Shown: positions 8,427 to 17,870 of the stretch, piece after piece
Layout of the letters: each line of letters begins with the position of its first letter
How positions within the stretch are numbered: the first letter of the stretch is position 1
Source of the DNA: JBFONV01 sp040779335
GTDB lineage: Bacteria; Pseudomonadota; Gammaproteobacteria; Enterobacterales; Alteromonadaceae
Assembly: GCA_040779335.1 (NCBI GenBank)
Contig: JBFONV010000004.1
Coordinates: 310,001 to 374,000 of the forward strand
DNA: 64,000 bases
Direction of reading: 5' to 3'
Notes under the pieces: generated by a model
The model's database searches: none
Told to the model about the DNA's origin: nothing
The model's input: only the letters and a program-made list of their open reading frames with translations
Translations under genes and position numbers: made by a program

Positions 8427-10312
8427 TTTTTCTTAACTCCTATACTGCTTTGGTTGTGTCGACGTTTTTGATATTCAATTTGCATTTTGTTACGCAGCAA
8501 TAAATAGGGATCATCGGTGACTTTGTTAAGCAACTGCTGGTGCATTTGTTCAGTCTCTTGATCTAGTTTATCCTGCTCAAGTTTTGCTTGCTGGCTAAGA
8601 GGTTTTTGGTTTTGCGGCTCAGCGTCTTCGTCGGCGGCTTGCTGTTCTTTTGTTGATTCTTGCTGTTGTTCATCAGTTTTGTTGTCAGGTTCCTGCTGAG
8701 CATCTTGCTGACTATTTTCTTCGCTGCGCTCGTTACTCTCTGATGCATTATTTTTAGATTGCTCAGATTCTTTCTCACCTTGCTGTTGTGAGTCTTGTCC
8801 TTGTTCACCTTGTTGTTGATCTTGTGACTGTTGTTGACTTTGTTGGTCTTGACCTTGTTGGTTTTGGTCATTTTGTTGTTGATCGTCAGACTTATCTTGA
8901 TTTTGCTCCTGATTGTCTTGCTGCTGATCAGATGAATTTTGCTGATTTTGCTCTCGCTGCTGTTTTAATTTTTCCAGTATTGCTTTATTCGCTTTGGCGT
9001 CTTGATGAGAGGGATCTTTGGCTAAAGCGTCATCGTAAGCTTTTATTGCTTCATCTAGTTTTTGCAACTTAGCTAAGGCGTTGCCTTGATTATACGCAGC
9101 TTGAGCTGTGTCACTTTGCTGGAAAGACTTTAACGCTTGCTCAAAATTGCCCGCACGATAATGCGAGCTTCCTTGCCATAATGGATTTTCAAATTGATTA
9201 GCCGCTTCATCGTAGGCTTGTTGATCAAACTTTTGCTGTGCTTGCTGATCTTTGGTCTTCCATAGATCCTGCCATAAAGAAGCGTGGCTCGGTGGTGGCG
9301 TTAATACTACGCACAAAGGTAATAGCACAACGACTATCCCACGGCGAAAATAACCGAGTACTAAGGGTAATACCAATAATAATAAGTAAGGACCTGCCTC
9401 TTGCCATTGGTCGCCAGTCGTTAAGCTTTGCTCTTTTTTGTCATTGGTTTGGCTAATAGGGGCCGTGGTTAGTTCATTAATATCGACAAAGTCATTGGTA
9501 ATAGTGTGATACTTTCCTCGTCCTCTTGATGCGACGCCTCGTAATCGCTTTTGTGGTAATTTAGGCACAATAATAGCACCTGAATTGTCTTTCATTAATT
9601 CACCATTACTGAGCTTTATCGGCGCGCCAGCTTTAGTGCCAATGCCTAAGATGTTTAAGCGGTGCGGATGTTTACGAGACCAGTTGGTAATATCTTGTAG
9701 ATCTTCGTTATCAATGCCGTCGGTAAACCAATATATATCGCCTTCAATATGTCCCGCATTGGTCAACATGTCGTGTGCCATAGTCAGTGCAGGGTAAGGA
9801 TTACTGCCAAGTTCAGGCATTATCTCTGGGCTGAGTGAGGGCAGTAACAGTTTAATATTGTTAATGTCATCGGTTAGCGGGCTGATGACAAACGCATCCC
9901 CTGCATAAGCAATTAGGCCTATTTCACCTTCGTTTAAGTTATCGAGTAAATCAGTGGCTTTGTAGCGCGCTCGCGTGAGCCTATTGGGGGATAAATCGGT
10001 TGATAGCATCGAATAGGACATGTCCATAATCAATACTGAACCGCGTTCCAATTGATAAACAGGTTGCGGCAGTTTTTGCCAGCTTGGCCCTGCCATCGCA
10101 ATAATTGAGAATAGTCCAATTAAGAATGGCATTGTTAACGACAACGGCTGTTGATTGGCTTTGCCGTCAATGAGCACTTTAGCTAAATGACTGGGTAATA
10201 ACTGCTGCCAACCTGATTGACTAATGCGATATTTTTTCAATAAATAGAGTGTCAATACTAGTGCGATTAGCGCCAGCAGCCATAACGGACGAATAAAATG
10301 AAAATCAGCCAT
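8420..10312 (-). CDS. VWA and TPR domain protein (BatB/BatC-like fusion) with Gln-rich tail
   Basis: This 630-aa protein begins with two membrane helices (about 9-26 and 60-76), followed by a von Willebrand A domain with an intact MIDAS (D97-x-S99-x-S101). Another membrane segment lies near 315-345, then TPR repeats at about 360-450 (AAYNQGNALAKLQKLDEAIK). The C-terminal ~150 residues are mostly Gln, Asp, Glu, Asn and Ser. Bacteroides carries VWA (BatB) and TPR (BatC) as separate genes; here they are one. It is one base from the preceding batA-like stop and overlaps the next gene. The low-complexity tail is probably disordered. Confidence 0.88.
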   Translation of the reverse strand: MADFHFIRPLWLLALIALVLTLYLLKKYRISQSGWQQLLPSHLAKVLIDGKANQQPLSLTMPFLIGLFSIIAMAGPSWQKLPQPVYQLERGSVLIMDMSYSMLSTDLSPNRLTRARYKATDLLDNLNEGEIGLIAYAGDAFVISPLTDDINNIKLLLPSLSPEIMPELGSNPYPALTMAHDMLTNAGHIEGDIYWFTDGIDNEDLQDITNWSRKHPHRLNILGIGTKAGAPIKLSNGELMKDNSGAIIVPKLPQKRLRGVASRGRGKYHTITNDFVDINELTTAPISQTNDKKEQSLTTGDQWQEAGPYLLLLVLPLVLGYFRRGIVVVLLPLCVVLTPPPSHASLWQDLWKTKDQQAQQKFDQQAYDEAANQFENPLWQGSSHYRAGNFEQALKSFQQSDTAQAAYNQGNALAKLQKLDEAIKAYDDALAKDPSHQDAKANKAILEKLKQQREQNQQNSSDQQQDNQEQNQDKSDDQQQNDQNQQGQDQQSQQQSQDQQQGEQGQDSQQQGEKESEQSKNNASESNERSEENSQQDAQQEPDNKTDEQQQESTKEQQAADEDAEPQNQKPLSQQAKLEQDKLDQETEQMHQQLLNKVTDDPYLLLRNKMQIEYQKRRHNQSSIGVKKKW

Positions 10313-10313
10313 A

Positions 10314-11312
10314 TTATTGTGCCTTGGAAAATAAATATTGCGGACGATTTAGCCATAATAAATAGCCAAAACTGATGAGTAATGCGCCAGCAAGCGGCCA
10401 ATAGAACAACGCTGTCAGCGGACGCATCTGCTGTTGTTCTTGCTCTACGGGCTCTAATTGATCTAATAATCGATATATTTCACTCATACTTTCGCTGTCT
10501 TTTGCACGAAAGTACTTACCGTTGGTTTTATCCGCTATTTCTTGTAAAGATTTCTCATCTAGATCGCTTGAGGGGTTAACTCGTCGTGTGCCAAATAAGG
10601 ACCGTTGCAACATTACATCTGCACCTATACCTATGGTGTATATAGTTATGTCTTTGGCAACAGCAAGCTCTAGCGCCTGTTCTGGTGTTATTTTACCTGC
10701 AGTATTTTGACCATCAGTGAGTAATAGCAGCACTCGATTAGACTCTTTTTTAGTATCAAAGCGCTTAACTGCTAAGGCGATGGCATCGCCAATGGCGGTT
10801 TTTTTACCCACCAGTCCTAGTACTGTTTCATCGAGCATCTGTTGTACGGTCTTGCGATCAAAAGTCATCGGCGTTTGCATATAAGCGTCATCACCAAACA
10901 GAATTAACCCCAGACGATCACCTGTGCGACGTTCAATAAACTCCCCAAGCAGTACTTTCAGCATATCCAGTCGGTTGACGGTATTGCCGTGTAAAGACAT
11001 ATCTTCAACTTGCATACTGCCAGAAAGGTCAACCGCTATCATGAGTTCACGCCCTTCAGTTGGAATATCTATTGCTTCCCCCAGCCATTGGGGACGACTG
11101 ACCGCCAGAACTAATAATAGCCAAGCCAGAGACAAAACAACTAAAGATGTCTTTTTATTGTTCTCGGTGTTTTTTCTATCGTAATGTTTACCTTTTAATA
11201 TCACAGGCATGCGCAGGGCAGCACTGCTTGTTTGGTTTTTGGCAGGTAACCAATAAACTAGTAGGGGCAGAGGTAGCGCTAGCAGCAGCCATGGCCATTC
11301 AAAATTAATCAT
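10314..11312 (-). CDS. VWA-domain membrane protein (BatA-like)
   Basis: This 332-aa protein has membrane helices near residues 7-23 and 57-73, a VWA domain with a complete MIDAS (AVDLSGSM, D95-x-S-x-S) and a C-terminal helix near 305-325. The ATG at 11312 is chosen because CAGGAG lies 6 bases upstream; a TTG two codons earlier would sit directly on the ribosome-binding site. It overlaps the DUF4381 gene end by 8 bases. It probably acts with the MoxR ATPase and the other Bat proteins at the inner membrane. Confidence 0.88.
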   Translation of the reverse strand: MINFEWPWLLLALPLPLLVYWLPAKNQTSSAALRMPVILKGKHYDRKNTENNKKTSLVVLSLAWLLLVLAVSRPQWLGEAIDIPTEGRELMIAVDLSGSMQVEDMSLHGNTVNRLDMLKVLLGEFIERRTGDRLGLILFGDDAYMQTPMTFDRKTVQQMLDETVLGLVGKKTAIGDAIALAVKRFDTKKESNRVLLLLTDGQNTAGKITPEQALELAVAKDITIYTIGIGADVMLQRSLFGTRRVNPSSDLDEKSLQEIADKTNGKYFRAKDSESMSEIYRLLDQLEPVEQEQQQMRPLTALFYWPLAGALLISFGYLLWLNRPQYLFSKAQ

Positions 11313-11835
11313 GACCAACTCCTGAGGTTGCTACAACCTTATTATCATTTGCTTTATCCGCTTTTTCGCCAGATGTTTTTGGTGGCAGTGCATTATCTAA
11401 CCAAAATAGGGCGAGGGCACGGGTTGATTCTACTGATGGTTGATGCTGCTTACTTTGGTAGACACTAGCCAATATAAGCTGCTCATTGTCATAACACAGT
11501 TGAATAAATTTTTGCTGAAACTTCAATGGTATCTTGTTAAGCAGGAATTGCTGGAAGGTATCACCAAACAGGTTGGCAATCTCTTTTCTAGGGAAATACT
11601 GTAATGCTGCCCACTTAAGGATGGCGATCACTTCTTGATTGTCACTAGCATGCACTAACTGTTTATGTGCGAGTTTTTTATGTTTATGCACGGCTCGATA
11701 ACGTTTGTAGGCGATCACGCCCCAAATGCATAACAAGACCACAATAGTCGCTAAAATCCACCAACCGATCGCGATCGGATATTGAGGGATAGCCTCAGGC
11801 AAATGAATATCTTTTAATTGCTCTAACGGTTCCAT
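11305..11835 (-). CDS. DUF4381 membrane protein
   Basis: This 176-aa protein has a single membrane helix at about residues 22-44 (AIGWWILATIVVLLCIWGVIAY) and a basic cytoplasmic domain rich in aromatic residues (ALQYFPRKEIANLFGD). The pattern matches DUF4381, a family found almost only between DUF58 and VWA genes in MoxR operons. It overlaps the DUF58 gene by 13 bases upstream and batA by 8 bases downstream, so the operon is tightly coupled. The function is unknown. Confidence 0.8.
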   Translation of the reverse strand: MEPLEQLKDIHLPEAIPQYPIAIGWWILATIVVLLCIWGVIAYKRYRAVHKHKKLAHKQLVHASDNQEVIAILKWAALQYFPRKEIANLFGDTFQQFLLNKIPLKFQQKFIQLCYDNEQLILASVYQSKQHQPSVESTRALALFWLDNALPPKTSGEKADKANDNKVVATSGVGHD

Positions 11836-12824
11836 GTAGCGACTCCGTTTTTAAGCTGCGCTTCTAGTGTTTCACTGGCTGAAAAATTCAAAATACGTGC
11901 GCCTGCTTTAGTTAATAACTGTTCTTTTTCACTGTTTAATAAATTGGCAAGTCGCTGATAATCACTAGCTATTTTTTTATCGCCCAGTTGCAAGTTTTGT
12001 CTGTTTTCGCCGTCGGTAATTGCCACATTGATGCGTTTTTGGCTGTCAGGAAGTTTGTGCTCTAAGGGATCGGTTACTAGACAAACCACTAATTCACAAT
12101 GACGACTAATGTGTGCCAACTGACGGGTAACTTCTTGATTTAAATAATGTCCGTCGGTAATTAAATAAACTAAGCTGCCAGGCTTGGCGAGTTGGCGTAG
12201 GCGTGCACAGTTTTGCTCTAATGATAAAGTATTCGCGGCAATATCATTTTCTTTTTGATGTGAAAAGCTGTCCTGATGAATTTCAGCTAAGGCGTGTAGA
12301 TAGTGCAACACGCCTTGTTGGCGGCTTCTGGGCTTTAATTCCGAATGCTGGCTTTGGTTAAAAACCACGCCGCCAATTCTATCACCCCGTGATTTGGCAT
12401 GCCAAGCGACCAACGCGGCAATATGTGCTGCTTGCACTGATTTGAATAATAACTGGGAACCGAATAGCATACTGTTACTTAAATCAGTTGCAATGAGCAC
12501 TGGCCGCTCAATTTCTTCCCGAAACAGTTTCGTATGAGTTTCCCCTGTGCGCGCCGTTACTCGCCAATCAATAGCTCTGATGTCGTCACCAACTTGATAA
12601 TGACGTACTTCATCAAACTCCATGCCGCGACCCTTACTGCGCGCCAAGTAATTCCCTGCCATTTTACCTGACAAGTTTTTGTTACCCGCTAAATTGATCA
12701 ACGATGCTTTACTTTGGTAATTTATTAGCTCGTTGATTGACAGCGTTATACCGTCGCTGAGCACACTCGCTAGAATATCAGCGGTGTTTTGAGTTTCTTG
12801 ATGTTTTGTTTTACTAAACCACAT
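11823..12824 (-). CDS. DUF58 domain protein
   Basis: This 333-aa protein carries the DUF58 hallmark near residues 70-85 (GRGMEFDEVRHYQVGDDIRAIDW), followed by a VWA-like fold with LIATDLSNSM around 110-120. No membrane helix is evident. DUF58 proteins are regular partners of MoxR ATPases and are thought to link the ATPase to membrane VWA proteins. It follows moxR by 42 bases and overlaps the DUF4381 gene. Confidence 0.88.
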   Translation of the reverse strand: MWFSKTKHQETQNTADILASVLSDGITLSINELINYQSKASLINLAGNKNLSGKMAGNYLARSKGRGMEFDEVRHYQVGDDIRAIDWRVTARTGETHTKLFREEIERPVLIATDLSNSMLFGSQLLFKSVQAAHIAALVAWHAKSRGDRIGGVVFNQSQHSELKPRSRQQGVLHYLHALAEIHQDSFSHQKENDIAANTLSLEQNCARLRQLAKPGSLVYLITDGHYLNQEVTRQLAHISRHCELVVCLVTDPLEHKLPDSQKRINVAITDGENRQNLQLGDKKIASDYQRLANLLNSEKEQLLTKAGARILNFSASETLEAQLKNGVATWNR

Positions 12825-12866
12825 AATTTTATTTACCTAACCTAAAATGCGTTCACCGCTAATTTG

Positions 12867-13823
12867 CTAGGCTAGGGCAACTAAACTTAGTAAATGATCC
12901 AATAATTGGTTCGCTGTAATACCTTCGGCTTCTGCCTGATAAGTTAATAATATGCGATGACGCAAGACATTATGAAAAACAGCTTGCACGTCTTCTGGGC
13001 TGACAAAGTCTCTATTATGTAACCATGCCCGTGCACGTGAACAGCGATCTAAGGCAATAGTGGCACGTGGACTTGCGCCATAGGCTAGCCATTGCTTGAG
13101 TTTGTCATCATATTTTTCTGGGCTACGGGTCGCCATGATCAAATCGACGATATAGTTTTCAATGCTTGGCGCCATGTGTATTTGCATGACTTCATCGCGC
13201 GCGGCAAAAATATCGGCCTGAGAGATCTCAGAAGTATTTTTCTTAACCTGCTTAAGTGCTTCGCCTCTATTTAACCTGAGGATGGCCAATTCACTGGTCG
13301 CATCAGGGTAATCTATTTCGACATGCATAAGAAAACGATCTAACTGCGCTTCAGGTAATGGATAGGTTCCTTCTTGCTCGATCGGATTTTGTGTGGCCAT
13401 AACCAAAAATAATTCTGGCAGTGGGTAGGTTTTTCTACCAACGGTAATTTGTCCTTCAGCCATAGCTTCAAGCAAGGCTGATTGTACCTTGGCTGGCGCA
13501 CGGTTTATTTCGTCTGCTAAGACTAGGTTTCTAAATAGTGGCCCAGACTGGAACACAAAACTGCCATCTTCGGGACGATAGATATCGGTGCCGGTTAAAT
13601 CGGCTGGTAATAAATCCGGGGTAAATTGAATACGATGAAAATCCGCTTCCAACCCATCCGCTAACGCATTTACTGCACGCGTTTTTGCCAAACCTGGTGG
13701 ACCTTCAACAATTAAATGTCCATTTGCTAATAGCGCAATCAATAAGTTTTCCACTAACGCATGTTGACCAATAATTTGTTCTGACAAATGTTCTTTTAAT
13801 GATGAAAAATGTTCTATAGGCAT
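12867..13823 (-). CDS. MoxR-family AAA+ ATPase
   Basis: This 318-aa AAA+ ATPase is the first gene of the Bat operon. Walker A is GPPGLAKT (about residues 40-47) and Walker B with sensor context is LVLADEINRAP (about 100-110). A MATQNPIEQEGTYPLPEAQLDRF segment follows, and a C-terminal lid contains SPRATIALDRCSRARAW. The MoxR family acts as a chaperone-like remodeller of VWA-containing partners; the actual client here is unknown. The upstream promoter lies in the 405-base intergenic region shared with fadI. Confidence 0.92.
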   Translation of the reverse strand: MPIEHFSSLKEHLSEQIIGQHALVENLLIALLANGHLIVEGPPGLAKTRAVNALADGLEADFHRIQFTPDLLPADLTGTDIYRPEDGSFVFQSGPLFRNLVLADEINRAPAKVQSALLEAMAEGQITVGRKTYPLPELFLVMATQNPIEQEGTYPLPEAQLDRFLMHVEIDYPDATSELAILRLNRGEALKQVKKNTSEISQADIFAARDEVMQIHMAPSIENYIVDLIMATRSPEKYDDKLKQWLAYGASPRATIALDRCSRARAWLHNRDFVSPEDVQAVFHNVLRHRILLTYQAEAEGITANQLLDHLLSLVALA

Positions 13824-14228
13824 AAGTTTTCTTTTTATTAGCTAAAGGTAATATAGGACCTGCGTATTGATATATGGTTCATCAAATAAAAAACAACCGC
13901 TATTGTAATTTTGTAACTATTTTTTTCATCTTTCTTATCGCCACGACATATTTTGGCAAGAATATGAATAAGCAAATACTGTGTATGGTAAGAGAAAATT
14001 GACGAAAAAAGCTTATTGTCAGCAAGTTGCGCTTAATACGCTACTATTGTTGATAGCAATAAACCAGAATAACACTGGAATTCATAGAAATAAGATATTT
14101 ATCCTGTTTAAGCCGAGATAATTAAAGAGAAAAAGCTGAGATAGATACCGCAGTATTGCTATTTCTCAAATTATCGTTAAAATAATTTTTAAATTATAGA
14201 GGTCGGACCTCTTTGACGGGGAAGAAGA
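13824..14228. other. divergent intergenic region moxR / fadI
   Basis: This 405-base AT-rich gap holds no convincing ORF. It must contain the divergent promoters of the Bat operon and of fadIJ, but I could not pick well-matched -35/-10 pairs by eye. The one clear element is the FadR-like palindrome at 14198-14212. A small imperfect dyad near 14041-14061 (CTATTGTTGATAG) has no obvious role. Confidence 0.6.
14198..14212. promoter_or_regulatory. FadR-like operator upstream of fadI
   Basis: A perfect 15-base palindrome, AGAGGTC-G-GACCTCT, contains the GGTCNGACC core of the known FadR operator (consensus around CTGGTCNGACCAG). Its 3' end is 16 bases before the fadI ATG, so it sits just above the ribosome-binding site GGGGAAGAAG. 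A bound regulator would be well placed to block transcription or elongation. The assignment to FadR is inference from the core; the outer positions differ from the E. coli consensus. Confidence 0.65.
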
Positions 14229-15536
14229 ATGACAAAAATAAAATTAGTGACAGGGCAGGGAGAACGTATCGCGGTAGTCGCGGGATTGCGTACCCCTTTT
14301 GCCAAACAAGCAACAGCCTTTCACGGAGTACCTGCGGTTGATCTAGGTAAGATGGTGGTGAATGAACTTTTGCAAAAGCATGATGTTGATCCCGGTATTA
14401 TTGATCAATTGGTTTATGGTCAAGTTGTGCAAATGCCTGAAGCGCCTAATATTGCCCGCGAAATAGTATTGGGTACTGGCATGAATGTAAAAACGGATGC
14501 ATACAGTGTTTCTAGAGCGTGCGCGACTAGTTTTCAATCTACTGTTAATGTTACAGAGTCTATTATGGCGGGCTTAGTTGACGTGGGTATCGCCGGCGGT
14601 GCAGATTCTTCATCTGTCGCGCCTATTGGCGTTTCTAAAAAGTTTGCCCGTACTTTACTCGATTTAAGCAAAACGAAAACCCTTGGCCAAAAGTTCGCGT
14701 TGATCCGTCAACTCGGTCTGAAAGATATTTTACCTGTACCGCCAGCGGTCGCAGAGTATTCTACTGGTTTGTCTATGGGACAAACCGCTGAACAAATGGC
14801 AAAAACTCACAATATTTCTCGTCAAGACCAAGATGCCTTAGCGCATCGCTCTCATACTTTAGCTACTGAAAGTTGGCAACAAGGAAAATTAGCGGGTGAA
14901 GTGATGACTGCCCACGCGGAGCCTTATAAATCATTTATCGATAAAGATAATTGTATTCGCGAAAACTCAGTATTAGAGAGTTACGCAAAATTGCGTCCGG
15001 TATTTGATCGTAAACATGGTTCGGTAACAGCAGCAACCAGCACACCGTTAACTGACGGTGCGGCGGCAATTATGTTGATGCGCGAAGGACGAGCAAAAGA
15101 GTTGGGATACAAGCCGTTGGGCTATATAAAAAGCTATGGTTTTGCTGGTATAGATGTATGGGAAGATATGTTGATGGGGCCGAGCTACGCCACACCAATA
15201 GCGCTAGAGCGCGCGGGAATGGAATTAAAAGATCTTGATTTGATTGAAATGCATGAAGCCTTTGCCGCCCAAACACTCGCGAATGTAAAAATGTTTGCCA
15301 GTGATAAGTTTGCCCAAGAGCAATTGGGACGTAAAAAAGCTATCGGCGATATTGATATGACTAAATTTAATGTGATGGGGGGCTCGCTCGCTTATGGTCA
15401 TCCATTTGCCGCAACAGGTGTAAGGCTGATTGTGCAAACATTAAATGAACTCAATAGACGTGGTGGTGGTACAGGGTTAACAACAGCATGTGCCGCCGGT
15501 GGTTTAGGTGCAGCGATGATAGTGGAGACAGATTAA
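14229..15536 (+). CDS. fadI: acetyl-CoA acyltransferase (3-ketoacyl-CoA thiolase), FadI type
   Basis: FadI cleaves 3-ketoacyl-CoA with CoA to give acetyl-CoA and a shortened acyl-CoA in beta-oxidation, as the beta subunit of the FadIJ complex. The 435-aa length matches E. coli FadI (436). The nucleophilic cysteine is in SRACATSFQS (about residues 95-104). The catalytic His motif is GGSLAYGHPFAATG near 385, and the second Cys is in TACAAGGLGAAM near the end. The start has GGGGAAGAAG upstream. The stop codon shares one base with the fadJ start. Regulation by the palindrome at 14198-14212 is likely. Confidence 0.95.
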   Translation: MTKIKLVTGQGERIAVVAGLRTPFAKQATAFHGVPAVDLGKMVVNELLQKHDVDPGIIDQLVYGQVVQMPEAPNIAREIVLGTGMNVKTDAYSVSRACATSFQSTVNVTESIMAGLVDVGIAGGADSSSVAPIGVSKKFARTLLDLSKTKTLGQKFALIRQLGLKDILPVPPAVAEYSTGLSMGQTAEQMAKTHNISRQDQDALAHRSHTLATESWQQGKLAGEVMTAHAEPYKSFIDKDNCIRENSVLESYAKLRPVFDRKHGSVTAATSTPLTDGAAAIMLMREGRAKELGYKPLGYIKSYGFAGIDVWEDMLMGPSYATPIALERAGMELKDLDLIEMHEAFAAQTLANVKMFASDKFAQEQLGRKKAIGDIDMTKFNVMGGSLAYGHPFAATGVRLIVQTLNELNRRGGGTGLTTACAAGGLGAAMIVETD

Positions 15537-17689
15537 TGACTGAGTCATCGATAGAAAAACAACAAACAGCCAGTGCATTCAACTTAATTCGTCAAGAGAA
15601 CAGCATTGCCCATTTGGTCATTGATGTAGTAAATGAATCAATGAATACCTTAAAAGCTGAATTTGTAGAGCAGATCGCAAATGTGCTTGCCGAAATTAAG
15701 GCTGATTCAACAATAAAAGGCTTGGTAATATGCAGTGGTAAAGCTGACTCTTTTGTTGCGGGGGCAGATATTAACATGATAGCGAGTTGTCAAACGGCAG
15801 CAGAAGCAACAGCGTTGTCTCGTCAGGGGCAGGCTATTTTTGACCAATTGCAAGGGTTATCTATTCCAGTTGTTGCGGCAATTCATGGACCTTGTTTAGG
15901 GGGCGGATTAGAGCTTGCTATGGCCTGTCATAAACGTGTTTGTAGTGATAGCGCTAAAACGGCATTAGGATTACCTGAGGTTCAACTAGGGTTGCTTCCT
16001 GGTGGTGGCGGTACTCAGCGTTTACCTAGATTAGTGGGGATCCAAAAGTCATTAGACATGATGTTAACGGGTAAACAGTTAAGAGCAAAGCAGGCATTAA
16101 AAGCGGGCTTGGTCGATGACGTTGTTCCTTACAGTATTTTGCTTCGTACCGCAGATGAGCTCGCAATTGCCGGTAAGGTGAAAGCTAAAAAACGTAAAAC
16201 TTCCTTTTTAGATAATTTACTGGAAGGCAATCCTTTGGGTCGTAAGTTGGTTTTTAGTCAAGCGACAAAATCGGTACTAGCTAAAACCCAAGGTAATTAT
16301 CCTGCACCAGAAAAAATTATTGATTGTGTGCGAGTTGGCGTTGAACAATCGACAGCGAAAGGTTATCAAGTTGAGGCGGACCATTTTGGCGACTTAGCCA
16401 TGAGCGCTGAATCGGAGCAATTACGCAACTTGTTCTTTGCGGTCACTGATATGAAAAAAGAGCAGGGTATTGAAGGTGTTGAATCAAAACCGATAAATAA
16501 AGTTGCCGTGCTTGGCGGTGGCTTGATGGGCGGTGGAATTGCGTTTGTTACAGCAACTAAAGCTAAGCTACCAGTAAGAATTAAAGATATTTCTCATCAA
16601 GGGATCAGCCATGCATTAAAGTATGGATATGATTTACTCAACAAAAAAATTAAGCGTCGCTTCATGCGTCACAGTGAGATGCAAAAGCAACTGGCGATGA
16701 TAACAGGAACAATTGATTACTCTGGCTTTAAAGATGTTGATATTGTGGTTGAAGCGGTCTTTGAAGACCTTGCTTTAAAGCAAAGTATGGTTGATGACAT
16801 AGAAAGTAATTGCTCAAATAAGACCATTTTTGCCAGTAATACCTCGAGCTTGCCGATTGGACAGATAGCTAAAAAAGCGATGCGTCCAGAGAATGTCATT
16901 GGTCTGCATTATTTTTCTCCCGTAGACAAAATGCCATTAGCCGAAATTATTGCTCATGAGAGCACCTCTGATCAAACAATCTCAACCACGGTTGCTTTTG
17001 CCAAAAAACAAGGTAAAACACCAATTGTCGTTAAAGACAAAGCCGGTTTTTATGTAAATCGTATTTTGGCCCCATATATGAACGAGGCGGCTATTTTACT
17101 ATTAGAAGGCGAACCTATTGATAAGCTTGACAAGGCCTTAGTCAACTATGGATTCCCTGTAGGGCCAATGCAGTTATTAGATGAAGTCGGCATTGATGTC
17201 GGCGCTAAAATAGGACCTATTTTACAAGCTGAACTCGGCGAAAGGTTCGCCGCTCCTGCTGCCTTTGATAAACTGCTTGGTGATGGGCGTCTGGGTAAAA
17301 AAGCACAAAAAGGCTTTTATTTGTATACGGACAAGGCAAGTAAAGGTAAGAAGAAAGTTGATGAGAGTATTTATGCTCTGCTAGGTATTGATGCCAACGG
17401 TAAACGTAGCATGACAGAAATTGCTGAACGTTGTGTTTATATGATGCTTAATGAAGCGGCACGTTGTCTTGATGAAAGCATTGTTCGTAATGCCAGAGAT
17501 GGTGATATTGGTGCCATCATGGGTATAGGTTTTCCACCATTTTTAGGCGGACCATTTCGTTTGATAGATAAATTAGGTGCACAACACGTTGTAAGTCAAC
17601 TTCAACAGTGGCAACAAACTAATGGAGAACGCTACCAACCTTGCGAAGCTTTGGTCAAGATGGCAGAGCAAAACGCAACCTACTACTAA
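15536..17689 (+). CDS. fadJ: fatty acid oxidation complex alpha subunit FadJ
   Basis: FadJ is a multifunctional 717-aa protein. The enoyl-CoA hydratase/isomerase domain (about residues 15-190) contains the oxyanion motif HGPCLGGGLELAMAC and LPEVQLGLLPGGGGTQRLPR. The 3-hydroxyacyl-CoA dehydrogenase domain begins near 330 with the NAD-binding LGGGLMGGGIAF and continues with GLHYFSPVDKMPLAEII. The ATG at 15536 overlaps the fadI TAA by one base (TAATG). An upstream in-frame GTG/ATG extension inside fadI is unlikely. Length matches E. coli FadJ (714). A terminator follows at 17721. Confidence 0.95.
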   Translation: MTESSIEKQQTASAFNLIRQENSIAHLVIDVVNESMNTLKAEFVEQIANVLAEIKADSTIKGLVICSGKADSFVAGADINMIASCQTAAEATALSRQGQAIFDQLQGLSIPVVAAIHGPCLGGGLELAMACHKRVCSDSAKTALGLPEVQLGLLPGGGGTQRLPRLVGIQKSLDMMLTGKQLRAKQALKAGLVDDVVPYSILLRTADELAIAGKVKAKKRKTSFLDNLLEGNPLGRKLVFSQATKSVLAKTQGNYPAPEKIIDCVRVGVEQSTAKGYQVEADHFGDLAMSAESEQLRNLFFAVTDMKKEQGIEGVESKPINKVAVLGGGLMGGGIAFVTATKAKLPVRIKDISHQGISHALKYGYDLLNKKIKRRFMRHSEMQKQLAMITGTIDYSGFKDVDIVVEAVFEDLALKQSMVDDIESNCSNKTIFASNTSSLPIGQIAKKAMRPENVIGLHYFSPVDKMPLAEIIAHESTSDQTISTTVAFAKKQGKTPIVVKDKAGFYVNRILAPYMNEAAILLLEGEPIDKLDKALVNYGFPVGPMQLLDEVGIDVGAKIGPILQAELGERFAAPAAFDKLLGDGRLGKKAQKGFYLYTDKASKGKKKVDESIYALLGIDANGKRSMTEIAERCVYMMLNEAARCLDESIVRNARDGDIGAIMGIGFPPFLGGPFRLIDKLGAQHVVSQLQQWQQTNGERYQPCEALVKMAEQNATYY

Positions 17690-17720
17690 ATTTGGCCGCC
17701 TAGTGGCAAATTGATACCGT

Positions 17721-17748
17721 AAAAAGAGGCAATAATTTGCCTCTTTTT
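17721..17748 (+). terminator. rho-independent terminator of fadIJ
   Basis: A 12-bp stem (AAAAAGAGGCAA 17721-17732 with TTGCCTCTTTTT 17737-17748) and a 4-base loop, running into a T-rich tail, 32 bases after the fadJ stop. Confidence 0.9.
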
Positions 17749-17794
17749 CTTTATTATCACCTGATAAAATAATCTTAAACTTTTGTTTTTTTGA

Positions 17795-17822
17795 TTTACA
17801 TTTAAGCTATTTCTGGTAGTAT
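17795..17822 (+). promoter_or_regulatory. candidate sigma-70 promoter for the 67-aa membrane protein
   Basis: TTTACA (5 of 6 to the -35 consensus) is followed after 16 bases by TAGTAT (4 of 6 to the -10). It lies about 49 bases before the ATG at 17871 and after the fadJ terminator, so the small gene appears to have its own promoter. Confidence 0.5.
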
Positions 17823-17870
17823 TTCGCGCGAAAAATCCACACTGCTTGTTCACTTGTTGAGAATATAAAT

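Noticed and set aside
8563..8871. 102-aa minus-strand frame rich in Lys/Asn inside the Bat gene
   Set aside because: It is an out-of-phase reading of the CAA/CAG-rich DNA encoding the Gln-rich tail of the VWA/TPR protein.
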